DNA of 6,387 nt from Candidatus Avipropionibacterium avicola (GCA_018715445.1 DVLP01000464.1:1-6387), one strand, 5' to 3'. Shown: positions 1-6,334, counted from the first letter of the stretch. Translations and numbers: made by a program. The notes: generated by a model not told the origin, from the sequence alone.

Positions 1-38
1 GGTGGGCGACCCGCCGCGATCACGCGCGGGTCGCCACC
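1..38 (-). terminator. Stem-loop at the 3' end of the methyltransferase gene, possible terminator
   Basis: Bases 1-13 (ggtgggcgacccg) pair with 27-38 (cgggtcgccacc), giving 12 base pairs with one bulged G. An inner cgcg/cgcg pairing (15-18 with 23-26) closes a four-base loop, atca. On the minus strand the stop codon (22-20) falls in this loop, so the hairpin straddles the end of the coding region. A U-tract, if there is one, would lie beyond the window edge, so an intrinsic terminator is inferred and not shown. Actinobacterial terminators often lack a clear U-tract. It could also serve a convergent gene further left. Confidence 0.4.
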
Positions 39-1006
39 AGCACGTCACGGTGGATCGAGGAGTCGACCCGATGGGCAAGCTCGGTCCAGGCCCCCTCATC
101 GAAGGGGGCCAGCCCGGCCCCGGACACCAACCCCAGCAGGGATTCCCGGGCCAGACCGGTGGTGTTCCAGGCCAGTGCGAGGACGCCGCCACTGCGGAGT
201 TGGCCTGCCCACACAGGGATCGCCTCAGCCAGCAGGTCCTTGGCCGAACGGGTACGGCGACCGTCGTGGTTGCTGCCGTGGACGACCCCGTACGGGGCGT
301 CGGCGATCACCGCATCGAACTTCCGCTTCCCCCACAGGGCAGCGGAATCCCGGGTGTCACCCGGCAGGATCCCCAACTGCAGCACGGATCCGGTCGTGGG
401 ATCGGTGACACTCGCCTCGAGGCGGCGGCCCAACACCTTGCCGTCGCGCCGGAGCGGATCATTCGACACCTTGTGCTTGAGGCGCTTGCGGCGCAACCAG
501 GTCCGCAGGAAGGCCGCGTGGGCGTCGATCGCTTTCTGATCGGCCTCCACGCCGTACCCGTGATGGCCGGCCAGCCAGGCACACGACGTCGTCGTGCCGC
601 GGCCGCACAACGGATCCAGGATCTGGTACGGCTCCGGGCGCGCCTCGAGCTGCGCGCAGGCCAGGTGCACCAGCAGCTGGGTGAACTGTTCATTGGTCTT
701 GCCCGGGTACTTCGGGATCGTGACCAGGTCCTCGTCCAGCCCGGACACCGCCGGCAGGTCGAGGGGGACCAGGCCATCACCCTCGCGTCGCGAGACCAAC
801 AACGGTGAGCAGAGGCGTGCCAGGGCCGTACGATCCTCGGTGGTCTCGGTCGGTGCCCGGAACTCGACATGGTCGAGGCCACCGAGCGTGGTGATCCGGA
901 CCGAGTCCGGATCCACTGCGGGCACGGTCAGGCTGATCTCGGCGGCCGCCAGTCGGGCGGCCGCGCCGGCGTAGACCCGGTTGCCCGAAGGATTGGGCAA
1001 CACCAC
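20..1006 (-). CDS. TRM11/UPF0020-like SAM-dependent methyltransferase
   Basis: A 328-residue protein with a class I methyltransferase fold in its C-terminal two thirds. The SAM-binding motif I is DPLCGRGTT at residues 131-139, an acidic motif II follows (VEAD, 153-156), and the catalytic motif IV is DAPYG at 236-240, close to the DPPYG of the TRM11/TrmG10 family that makes N2-methylguanosine in tRNA. The segment around 98-120 (PKYPGKTNEQFT then a helix) resembles the linker just before the methyltransferase domain in that family. The first 95 residues sit where a THUMP-type RNA-binding domain would be, but I cannot confirm one. The start is GTG at 1006, with a second GTG directly after it. 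No Shine-Dalgarno site is visible, and the ppa stop lies only 4 bases upstream, so translational coupling to ppa is likely. The substrate is inferred from family resemblance only; a DNA or other RNA target is possible. Confidence 0.85.
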   Translation of the reverse strand: MVLPNPSGNRVYAGAAARLAAAEISLTVPAVDPDSVRITTLGGLDHVEFRAPTETTEDRTALARLCSPLLVSRREGDGLVPLDLPAVSGLDEDLVTIPKYPGKTNEQFTQLLVHLACAQLEARPEPYQILDPLCGRGTTTSCAWLAGHHGYGVEADQKAIDAHAAFLRTWLRRKRLKHKVSNDPLRRDGKVLGRRLEASVTDPTTGSVLQLGILPGDTRDSAALWGKRKFDAVIADAPYGVVHGSNHDGRRTRSAKDLLAEAIPVWAGQLRSGGVLALAWNTTGLARESLLGLVSGAGLAPFDEGAWTELAHRVDSSIHRDVLVATRA

Positions 1007-1010
1007 CAGG

Positions 1011-1550
1011 TCAGTTGAGCTGCTCAGGATGCTCCTTCAGACGCTCGAAGGAGGCGCGGACCTCTTCCTCGGCCTCGTCCACGCCGACCCAGGTTGCGCC
1101 CTCGACCGACTTGCCGGGCTCGAGGTCCTTGTAGACGGTGAAGAAGTGCTCGATCTCCAGTCGGAGGTAGTCGTGGACGTCGTCGATGTTGCGCAGGTGG
1201 TCGCGGCGGTGGTCCGCGGACGGGACGCACAACACCTTGTCGTCGCCACCGGCCTCGTCACGCATCCGGAACATGCCGATCGCGCGGCACTCGATCAGGC
1301 AACCGGGGAAGGTCGGCTCGGAGACCAGGACCAGGGCGTCCAGCGGATCACCGTCCTGGCCGAGGGTGTCCTCGATGAAGCCGTAGTCGGCCGGATACTG
1401 CGTCGAGGTGAACAAGGTCCGGTCCAGACGGATCCGGCCGCTGTGGTGGTCGACCTCGTACTTGTTCTTCTGACCCTTGGGGATCTCGACGGTGACGTCG
1501 AAGGTCAACCCACTGAGTGGCCGGTTGCGGGGCTCGTTGGGTGCGGTCAC
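1011..1550 (-). CDS. ppa: Inorganic pyrophosphatase (family I, soluble)
   Basis: A 179-residue cytoplasmic enzyme that hydrolyses pyrophosphate to two phosphates, pulling biosynthetic reactions forward; it needs Mg2+. The family I signature is intact. K30, Y31, E32 and D34 lie in the opening strand ([11 protein letters not shown], 24-34), R44 follows, then YPADYG at 52-57, the metal-binding DGDPLD at 66-71, D98/D103/K105 in the [10 protein letters not shown] segment, and Y140-K141 near the end. Length matches the bacterial family (about 160-180 residues). The open frame runs on upstream to 1865, but the GTG at 1550 is chosen because a strong Shine-Dalgarno (aaggaggg, 1565-1558) sits 7 bases before it and the known N-terminus begins a few residues later. 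It is divergent from dacB and probably co-transcribed with the downstream methyltransferase gene. Confidence 0.97.
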   Translation of the reverse strand: MTAPNEPRNRPLSGLTFDVTVEIPKGQKNKYEVDHHSGRIRLDRTLFTSTQYPADYGFIEDTLGQDGDPLDALVLVSEPTFPGCLIECRAIGMFRMRDEAGGDDKVLCVPSADHRRDHLRNIDDVHDYLRLEIEHFFTVYKDLEPGKSVEGATWVGVDEAEEEVRASFERLKEHPEQLN

Positions 1551-1557
1551 TGTGGGA

Positions 1558-1565
1558 CCCTCCTT
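1558..1565 (-). promoter_or_regulatory. Strong ribosome binding site of ppa
   Basis: On the minus strand this reads aaggaggg, a near-perfect anti-16S match, 7 bases before the GTG at 1550. It decides the ppa start in favour of this GTG over the roughly 105-codon upstream extension of the same open frame. Confidence 0.85.
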
Positions 1566-1585
1566 AGACTGAGTGCTGCTGTCCG

Positions 1586-1591
1586 AGCCTA
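1586..1591 (-). promoter_or_regulatory. Candidate -10 element for ppa
   Basis: On the minus strand this reads TAGGCT, matching the actinobacterial TANNNT -10 pattern. It would place a transcription start near 1579 and a leader of about 30 bases containing the strong Shine-Dalgarno. A convincing -35 is absent; ttcgtc lies about 19 bases upstream. Short patterns like this occur by chance, so support is weak. Confidence 0.25.
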
Positions 1592-1604
1592 ACGGTGAAG
1601 GGCG

Positions 1605-1638
1605 CGTCCGGACGAACGCGGTCACCCCGACGGTGACC
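1605..1638. promoter_or_regulatory. Palindrome and perfect inverted repeat between ppa and dacB
   Basis: Two symmetric sites lie in the divergent intergenic region. The first is a 10-bp perfect palindrome, cgtccggacg, at 1605-1614. The second is a perfect 7-bp inverted repeat, ggtcacc (1620-1626) and ggtgacc (1632-1638), separated by ccgac. The repeat ends 22 bases before the dacB ATG, so it could form a hairpin in the dacB leader or act as an operator. Its function is unknown. Confidence 0.35.
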
Positions 1639-1648
1639 CAGGGCAGGC

Positions 1649-1656
1649 GGAGGGGG
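1649..1656 (+). promoter_or_regulatory. Ribosome binding site of dacB
   Basis: ggaggggg gives a strong purine-rich Shine-Dalgarno; its ggagg core ends 7 bases before the ATG at 1661 and supports that start. Confidence 0.75.
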
Positions 1657-1660
1657 ATCG

Positions 1661-3085
1661 ATGGCACGACCGGGGCGAGGGGTGTTCGCCGGCGTCGGTG
1701 TGGCACTGGCGGCTGTGCTGGTCGCGGTCGCCGTGCTGTCGGGGGCGGCCGGTGCTGCTGGGCGGGCCTTCCTGTACGGCACCGGCCTGTGGGTCGACGG
1801 AGGCTCGGCCACGGTGCCGGCCGAGTTGTTCTCGACCACGCCGACGCCGACCCCGACCCCCACACCGGTCGAGGCCTCGCCGGTGCTGCCGCCGTACAGT
1901 CCCGGCAAGCAGATCGATCCCGACCGATTGGCCGAGCGGATCGCGGCAGTGTCGCGGACCGACGTCGGCACCCTCGGCGCCCTGGTCCTGGACGGCGAGT
2001 CAGGGAAGGTGCTCTACCGCAAGGGCCAGAACCGGGCGATGACGCCGGCCTCGACGATGAAGCTGCTGACCTCGGCCGCGGTGCTGGACGCGCTCGGGCC
2101 CGGGCACCGGTTCGTGACCGCCGTGCAGTCGCCCAAGCCAGGCACGATCGTGCTGGTCGGCGGCGGCGACCCGTACCTGCGCGGTGTCGCCGACGAGGAC
2201 CACCCGGAGCGGGCCTCCCTGGCCGACCTGGCCGAGCAGACCGCGGCGACGCTGAAGGAACAAGGGGTCACCAAGGTCCGGCTGCGCCACGACGCCCGCC
2301 TGTTCGCAGGGACCGGCTGGAACCCGACCTGGCCGGATCGCTACGGCGACGAGGTCGCGGCGACCTCGGCGCTGTGGGTGAACGGTGCCAGGACCAACAA
2401 CGTGAACCCCGGGCCTCGGGACGCTGATCCGGCTCAGGCGGCGGCGCGGAAGTTTGCCGCGGCCCTGGAGAAGGAAGGCATCGAGGTCGCCGGCGAGATC
2501 CAGGCAGGTACGGCGGGCAAGGACAGCGAGCCGATCGCCGAGGTCGAGTCCGAGCCGTTGGACGTGATCGTCGAGTCGGTGCTGCGCCACAGCGACAACG
2601 ATGCGGCGGAGGTGCTGTTCCGCCATGTCGGCGCGGTGGACGGCAGCGGGTCGATCAAGGCTTCGGCCGCTGCGGTGAAGCAGCGGTTGAGCGACCTCGA
2701 CGTCTGGGTCGACGGGACGTCGGTCGTGGACGGTTCGGGGATGTCGCGCGACAACGCGGTGCCGGCCCGGTTGATCGCCAAGGTGGTCGCGCTCGGGCTG
2801 TCCGAGGACCATCCGGACCTGCGCAGCCTGCTGACCGGTCTACCCGTGGCCGCGTCGACCGGGAGCCTGCAGGGTCGGTTCTTCGCGCCGGGCACCGAGT
2901 TGGGTCGTGGGGCGGTGCGGGCCAAGACCGGCACGCTCACCAAGGTCCATGCCCTGGGCGGCTACACCCGCACCGAGTCGGGGCGGGTCGTGGTCTTCGC
3001 CTTCCTGGTCAACGGGGGAGAGGACTACCCGGCACGGGTCTACCTCGACCGGGTCGCCTCGGCCGTGACCGCCTGCGGCTGCTGA
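1661..3085 (+). CDS. dacB: D-alanyl-D-alanine carboxypeptidase/endopeptidase (PBP4, peptidase S13)
   Basis: A 474-residue class C penicillin-binding protein that removes the terminal D-Ala from peptidoglycan stem peptides and may cut cross-links outside the membrane. A hydrophobic segment at residues 8-34 after a short basic N-terminus is a signal sequence or membrane anchor. A Thr-Pro repeat (59-69, bases 1835-1867) follows as an extended wall-spanning linker. All three active-site motifs are intact: STMK at 131-134 with nucleophile S131 and K134, SDN at 311-313, and KTG at 422-424. The 180-residue gap between the first two is the hallmark of the S13 family, which carries extra domains there. 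DGSGMSRDN at 357-365 is another typical family segment. The last four residues are ACGC; I have no explanation for the two terminal cysteines. The ATG is backed by a good Shine-Dalgarno. Gene order beside ppa matches mycobacteria. Confidence 0.95.
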   Translation: MARPGRGVFAGVGVALAAVLVAVAVLSGAAGAAGRAFLYGTGLWVDGGSATVPAELFSTTPTPTPTPTPVEASPVLPPYSPGKQIDPDRLAERIAAVSRTDVGTLGALVLDGESGKVLYRKGQNRAMTPASTMKLLTSAAVLDALGPGHRFVTAVQSPKPGTIVLVGGGDPYLRGVADEDHPERASLADLAEQTAATLKEQGVTKVRLRHDARLFAGTGWNPTWPDRYGDEVAATSALWVNGARTNNVNPGPRDADPAQAAARKFAAALEKEGIEVAGEIQAGTAGKDSEPIAEVESEPLDVIVESVLRHSDNDAAEVLFRHVGAVDGSGSIKASAAAVKQRLSDLDVWVDGTSVVDGSGMSRDNAVPARLIAKVVALGLSEDHPDLRSLLTGLPVAASTGSLQGRFFAPGTELGRGAVRAKTGTLTKVHALGGYTRTESGRVVVFAFLVNGGEDYPARVYLDRVASAVTACGC

Positions 3086-3149
3086 GTTCGCCCGACGACC
3101 ACCGCCGCGGTCCGCTGGTCGCACGCTGCGCGGGACCCTGCGCGGGAGG
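3086..3149. other. dacB downstream spacer with a short tandem repeat
   Basis: This spacer has no gene I can support. It contains a 10-base direct repeat, ctgcgcggga, at 3126-3135 and 3138-3147 (period 12). No U-tract terminator is seen. The first bases after the stop form part of an 11-base string (gctgagttcgc, 3081-3091) that recurs at the end of tilS (6274-6284). Confidence 0.5.
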
Positions 3150-3232
3150 AAGTTCGCAAAGGAACCGGTGACAGGGGTCGAGCCACCGGAGAAACCCCTC
3201 CCCACCCCCGTCACCGGTCACTTCCCGAACTT
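3150..3232 (+). repeat. Intergenic palindromic repeat element, copy 1
   Basis: Two 29-base arms (3150-3178 and 3204-3232) are complementary at 24 of 29 positions and flank a 25-base loop (3179-3203). The core of each arm holds accggtgac or its complement. The RNA could fold into a long hairpin, and so could each DNA strand. The right arm (3201-3231) is exactly the reverse complement of 31 bases at 6335-6365 after tilS. The loop aligns with the second copy in direct orientation (13 of the last 15 bases match, ending in ctcccc). It carries no ORF. A dispersed, probably non-autonomous repeat family is inferred; it may also act as a terminator for dacB. Confidence 0.8.
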
Positions 3233-3270
3233 TGCCCACAGGCCCCACTCGCCGCGAAGCACTGTCCACA
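3232..3270 (+). promoter_or_regulatory. Pair of DnaA-box-like 9-mers
   Basis: ttgcccaca (3232-3240) and ctgtccaca (3262-3270) each differ by one base from the actinobacterial DnaA box TTGTCCACA. They are in the same orientation, start exactly 30 bases apart, and each is followed by gg. Two boxes alone do not make an origin. They might titrate DnaA or regulate the downstream gene, or be chance. Confidence 0.25.
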
Positions 3271-3289
3271 GGCAGCCTGATCCGATGAA

Positions 3290-3306
3290 CGATTCCGCCC
3301 GAATCG
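3290..3306. promoter_or_regulatory. Short inverted repeat upstream of the DUF559 gene
   Basis: cgattc (3290-3295) and gaatcg (3301-3306) form a perfect 6-bp inverted repeat around cgccc. It ends 15 bases before the ATG at 3322, a position suited to an operator overlapping a promoter. No clear -10 or Shine-Dalgarno is seen nearby. Confidence 0.25.
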
Positions 3307-3321
3307 GCGCACTACTAGGAC

Positions 3322-4263
3322 ATGGGGACACTGACCGGGCTCACCGAGAACCATCGGCACTGGGCGAAGTACTGCGAGATCGACCGGATCCTGCGCGAAC
3401 ACGGCTGGGTGGCGCCGCGTGACCATCCTGATCTGCGCAATCAGTTGAGCTACCTGCAGCGGCGCCGGATCCTGGTGCCGCTGTGCCCGGGTTTCCTGGT
3501 GTCCGCCGACACGGTGGACGACGTCGACCTGCGGATCCGGGTGTTGCAGGCCTGGCACCCCGACGGCGTCCTGATGGGCGCCGCCGCGGCCCGGGTCAGC
3601 TTCGATCCCGACATCGAGGTCCAGCAGATCGTGATGGCCACGACGACGAAGCGGCGCGCACCCCGCGGCACGCGCCTGATCCGCTGGGACGTGCCCGACG
3701 ACCACGTGCACACCACCCGGGGGATGCGCCACACCAGCCCGGCACTGACCGCGATCGACCTGTCCCGTCACGACAACGGGGCCGCCATCGACACGGCCCT
3801 ACGGGTCGGAGCCACCCGGCTGCGCGATCTGCGCGACGCCCTCAAGGACACCCGGTACCGGCTCGGCAACCCGGTACGGCGCGCCATGATCCACGATTCG
3901 CGTGACCTGCCGTGGTCGCAGTCCGAGCGACGTACCCACGGACTACTGCGCGACGCCGGCCTCACCGGGTGGGAGACCAACCAGCGGGTGTCCCTGCCCC
4001 ATGGCCGCCACGGCTTCATCGACATCAGCTTCGCCGAGTACCGGATCGCGATCGAGGTGGACGGCTACGGATTCCACGGCGAGTCCGAGAGCCGCGAACA
4101 GTTCGAGACCGATCGCTTCAAACAATCCAGCCTGGTGGCTCAGGGCTGGGTGGTGCTGCGGTTCACCTGGCGCCAGCTCGTCGACCATCCCGACTGGGTG
4201 ATCGCCATGGTGCGCCAGACCCTGGCCTCCCGTCGGCGGGGCGGTTACGCACTGGCCGCCTGA
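3322..4263 (+). CDS. DUF559 domain protein with AbiEi-like N-terminal region
   Basis: A 313-residue protein of uncertain function. Residues 14-60 look like the winged-helix N-terminus of AbiEi-type antitoxins: an IDRILREHGWV helix, then SYLQRRRILVPLCPGFLVS. The C-terminus (about 198-300) matches the DUF559 family, with a PD-(D/E)XK nuclease core related to Vsr repair endonucleases. The visible core is SQSERRTHGLLRDAGL (199-214), D234 in GFIDISF, E245-V-D247-G, then DRFKQ (264-268) and VVLRFTW (277-283). These acidic residues look intact, so nuclease activity is possible but unproven. An in-frame TAG at 3316-3318 makes the ATG at 3322 the first possible start; its Shine-Dalgarno is weak. No partner toxin gene adjoins it. 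It interrupts the dacB-zincin-tilS order conserved elsewhere, suggesting acquisition, although its base composition resembles its neighbours. Confidence 0.8.
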   Translation: MGTLTGLTENHRHWAKYCEIDRILREHGWVAPRDHPDLRNQLSYLQRRRILVPLCPGFLVSADTVDDVDLRIRVLQAWHPDGVLMGAAAARVSFDPDIEVQQIVMATTTKRRAPRGTRLIRWDVPDDHVHTTRGMRHTSPALTAIDLSRHDNGAAIDTALRVGATRLRDLRDALKDTRYRLGNPVRRAMIHDSRDLPWSQSERRTHGLLRDAGLTGWETNQRVSLPHGRHGFIDISFAEYRIAIEVDGYGFHGESESREQFETDRFKQSSLVAQGWVVLRFTWRQLVDHPDWVIAMVRQTLASRRRGGYALAA

Positions 4264-4273
4264 CGACGGTCGT

Positions 4274-4311
4274 CGGTCCGGACCGGGCGCAGGGAGTCGG
4301 GCGCATAGAGT
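4274..4311 (+). promoter_or_regulatory. Palindrome and candidate -10 upstream of the zincin gene
   Basis: The 56-base gap after the DUF559 gene holds a perfect 12-bp palindrome, cggtccggaccg (4274-4285), and TAGAGT (4306-4311), which fits the TANNNT -10 pattern. The hexamer ends 8 bases before the ATG at 4320 and no Shine-Dalgarno precedes that ATG, so a leaderless transcript is plausible. No good -35 is visible. The palindrome shares its gtccggac core with the one at 1605-1614. Confidence 0.3.
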
Positions 4312-4319
4312 CGGTGCCC

Positions 4320-5327
4320 ATGAGCGTTGTCGACTGGCCGCTGGCCACCCGGACCGCCCGTCGCCTCACCAGGCAGGGTCCGCAGGTCAGCCATGCCGAG
4401 GCTGCCGAGGCAGTGGCCGAGATGCGCGAGGCTGCCGTGCGTGCACACGACCACGTCTCTCAGGTCACCGGACTCGTCGCCACCGCCACGCCGGAGCTGC
4501 TGGTCGTCGACCGCCCGACTTGGTGCAGCGCCACCGTCGAGAGTTTCGCCGAACTGCTCGCCCCGCTCGACCAGCGCACCGAGACCTCGGCCCTGTCGGC
4601 CAAGGTCACCGGCCTCGAGGTGGGCGCCCTGCTGCCGTACCTGTCGACGCGGGTGCTCGGCCAGTACGACCCGTACGTCGGGGACGGCCCGGGTCGACTG
4701 CTACTGGTCGCCCCCAGCATCGTCGCGGTGGAACGGGCCCTGGCGGTCGACCCGAGCGACTTCCGGCTCTGGGTCACGCTGCACGAGCAGACCCACGTCC
4801 TGCAGTTCCTGCACGGGCCGACACCGTGGCTGCGCGACCACCTGCGCGGCCGAATCACCGCTCTGCTGAGCGAGATGGACCTCACCGCCGGCGCCCTGTC
4901 GGGGGTGGCCGCCAATGTCGCCTCGAAGCTGCGCGGTCGCCGCTCCGAGCTCTCGTTGTCCGACCTGGTCCCCGACGAACGGGCCGGTCGACTGGTCGAG
5001 GAGATCACCGCGGTGATGTCGTTGCTCGAAGGTCATGCCGACGTGATCATGGACGAGGTCGGCCCCGAGGTGGTCGGCACGGTGCGCACGATCCGGGCAC
5101 GGTTCACCCAGCGTAGGGCGGCCGGTGGGATCGACGGCCTGGTCCGCAACCTGCTCGGCCTGGACGCGAAGATGCGGCAGTACCGCGACGGTGCCGCGTT
5201 CTGCCGGGCGCTGCTGGCCGAGGTCGGGATGGACGGGCTCAACACCGTGTTCACCAGCCCCGACACCTTGCCGAGCGCCGCCGAGATCGCCGACCCCCAG
5301 GCCTGGCTGGCCCGGGTCGCTCCCTGA
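4320..5327 (+). CDS. Zinc-dependent metalloprotease-like protein (DUF2342/zincin_2)
   Basis: A 335-residue protein of a conserved actinobacterial family named for a zincin-like fold, sometimes labelled F420-biosynthesis-associated. The zinc motif HEQTH is at 155-159, inside VTLHEQTHVLQFL. A candidate third ligand, E237, lies in the downstream helix MSLLEGHADVIMD (233-245). DPYVGDGPGRLLLVAPSI (117-134) precedes the metal site. No signal peptide or membrane segment is visible, so it is probably cytoplasmic. Substrate and physiological role are not established, and a direct F420 role cannot be argued from this window. The ATG at 4320 is chosen because it suits a leaderless transcript and the known N-terminus; the open frame extends upstream to 3912 but would overlap the DUF559 gene, and a GTG at 4314 is the other option. 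It lies 3 bases before tilS, so the two are very likely one operon. Confidence 0.88.
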   Translation: MSVVDWPLATRTARRLTRQGPQVSHAEAAEAVAEMREAAVRAHDHVSQVTGLVATATPELLVVDRPTWCSATVESFAELLAPLDQRTETSALSAKVTGLEVGALLPYLSTRVLGQYDPYVGDGPGRLLLVAPSIVAVERALAVDPSDFRLWVTLHEQTHVLQFLHGPTPWLRDHLRGRITALLSEMDLTAGALSGVAANVASKLRGRRSELSLSDLVPDERAGRLVEEITAVMSLLEGHADVIMDEVGPEVVGTVRTIRARFTQRRAAGGIDGLVRNLLGLDAKMRQYRDGAAFCRALLAEVGMDGLNTVFTSPDTLPSAAEIADPQAWLARVAP

Positions 5328-5330
5328 GCC

Positions 5331-6278
5331 ATGGCCAAGCGTGCCCTCGGACCGGCCACCTGGGAACTCGTCCGCGCGATCCGGGCCCACGCCGATCCCG
5401 AACGGGCATGGGTGGTCGGGTGCTCGGGAGGACGCGATTCGTTGGCCCTGACCATGGCCGCCGCGCTGGCCCGACCCGGGGGAGTGCGGGCAGTCGTGGT
5501 CGACCACGGTCTCCAACCCGACTCGGCGCAGGTCGCCGCGCGGACGGCCGCGCAGCTGGCGGACCTGGTCCCGACCGAGGTGGTACGAGCAGAGGTCGGC
5601 TCGGCAGGCGGACCGGAAGCCGCGGCGCGGTCGGCCCGATACGCGGTGTTGGCGGCCGAGGCGTCCCGGGACGGTGCCGAGGTGCTGGTCGGCCACACGC
5701 TCGACGACCAGGCCGAGACCGTGCTGCTCGGGTTGACCCGTGGCGCCGGTGCCCGGGCGCTGGCGGGCATGGCGGTGCGGACCAGTTGGACCGATCCCGC
5801 CCTGGAGCTGGTCCGTCCCCTTCTCGGGGTGCGTCGTGAGACCTGTGCCCGGGCGTGTGAGGAACGGGGGCTGCAGTGGTGGGACGACCCGCACAACGAG
5901 GAACCGGCCTTCCTGCGGTCCCGGATTCGGACCACGGTGATGCCGGTGCTCGTCGAACAGCTCGGTGACCGCGTGGTCGAGTCCCTGGCTCGGACCGCGG
6001 AGCTGCTGGGCGATGACGCCGACCTGCTCGACGAGCTCACGGCCGACGCCGCCGACGTGTCGCAACCGGCGTTGGACTGTGCGGTGGTCGCGGAGTTGCC
6101 GGCGGCGTTGCGGGGACGGCTGATCCTGTCGTGGTTGCGCCGCCACGGTGGTCGCGACCTCGGCCAGGTCCACGTCGGCGCGGTGGAACGGCTCGTCCTG
6201 GACTGGCACGGCCAAGGACCGGTCGACCTCCCCGGGATCCGGGTCCTCCGCCGCGACGGAGCACTCCGGATCGGCTGA
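5331..6278 (+). CDS. tilS: tRNA(Ile)-lysidine synthetase
   Basis: A 315-residue cytoplasmic ATP-dependent ligase that converts C34 of tRNA-Ile2 (CAU anticodon) to lysidine so that it reads AUA and is charged with isoleucine; usually essential. The N-type PP-loop is SGGRDS at 32-37, preceded by WVVGC. VDHGLQPDS (57-65), GHTLDDQAET (121-130) and RPLLGVRRE (162-170) are family signatures. WWDDPHNEEPAFLRSRIR (183-200) is the tRNA-binding and catalytic segment before the helical C-terminus. At 315 residues it is shorter than the 430-residue E. coli enzyme, and I see no clear TilS C-terminal domain, as is usual in actinobacteria. The ATG lies 3 bases after the zincin stop with no clear Shine-Dalgarno, implying translational coupling. 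In related genomes hpt and ftsH follow. Confidence 0.95.
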   Translation: MAKRALGPATWELVRAIRAHADPERAWVVGCSGGRDSLALTMAAALARPGGVRAVVVDHGLQPDSAQVAARTAAQLADLVPTEVVRAEVGSAGGPEAAARSARYAVLAAEASRDGAEVLVGHTLDDQAETVLLGLTRGAGARALAGMAVRTSWTDPALELVRPLLGVRRETCARACEERGLQWWDDPHNEEPAFLRSRIRTTVMPVLVEQLGDRVVESLARTAELLGDDADLLDELTADAADVSQPALDCAVVAELPAALRGRLILSWLRRHGGRDLGQVHVGAVERLVLDWHGQGPVDLPGIRVLRRDGALRIG

Positions 6279-6317
6279 GTTCGCGTTCCGACCGGCGGAG
6301 CGAGGGGACCGGGCCCG

Positions 6318-6330
6318 CCCCGCCGCGGGG
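6318..6330 (+). terminator. GC-rich hairpin after tilS, weak terminator candidate
   Basis: ccccg (6318-6322) and cgggg (6326-6330) pair around a three-base loop, 39 bases after the tilS stop. There is no U-tract, and the surrounding spacer (6279-6334) is so GC-rich that chance pairing is likely. The spacer holds no gene I can support. Confidence 0.2.
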
Positions 6331-6334
6331 ACCG

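Noticed and set aside
2..808. Plus-strand open frame of 268 codons opposite the methyltransferase gene
   Set aside because: It is antisense to a gene with intact SAM-binding and catalytic motifs, and no domain is recognisable in it.
893..913. Perfect 8-bp inverted repeat gatccgga/tccggatc
   Set aside because: It lies inside the methyltransferase coding region and is explained by the codons for V-D-P-D-S-V-R-I. There is no sign of a separate role.
1551..1865. Upstream extension of the ppa frame to 284 codons
   Set aside because: The extension is Arg/Pro-rich, overlaps dacB antisense, and is not needed: a strong Shine-Dalgarno fits the GTG at 1550 and the family length.
1835..1867. Repetitive C-rich stretch in dacB
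   Set aside because: It encodes a Thr-Pro linker with varied synonymous codons, so it is a protein-level feature and not a DNA microsatellite.
2000..2812. Minus-strand open frame of 270 codons within dacB
   Set aside because: It is antisense to the catalytic domain of a well-supported D-Ala-D-Ala carboxypeptidase and has no domain of its own.
3150..3232. CRISPR repeat or insertion-sequence end
   Set aside because: There is no regular spacer array and no transposase in the window. Only two copies about 3 kb apart are seen, so a dispersed palindromic element fits better.
3912..4319. Upstream extension of the zincin frame
   Set aside because: It overlaps the DUF559 gene in another frame, and the extra residues look like shadow translation; the ATG at 4320 gives the expected family N-terminus.
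4701..6215. Long minus-strand open frame (504 codons) opposite the zincin gene and tilS
   Set aside because: It lies entirely antisense to two genes with clear family motifs. Its protein is low in recognisable structure and rich in Arg, Gly, Gln and His, as expected from a shadow frame in GC-rich DNA.
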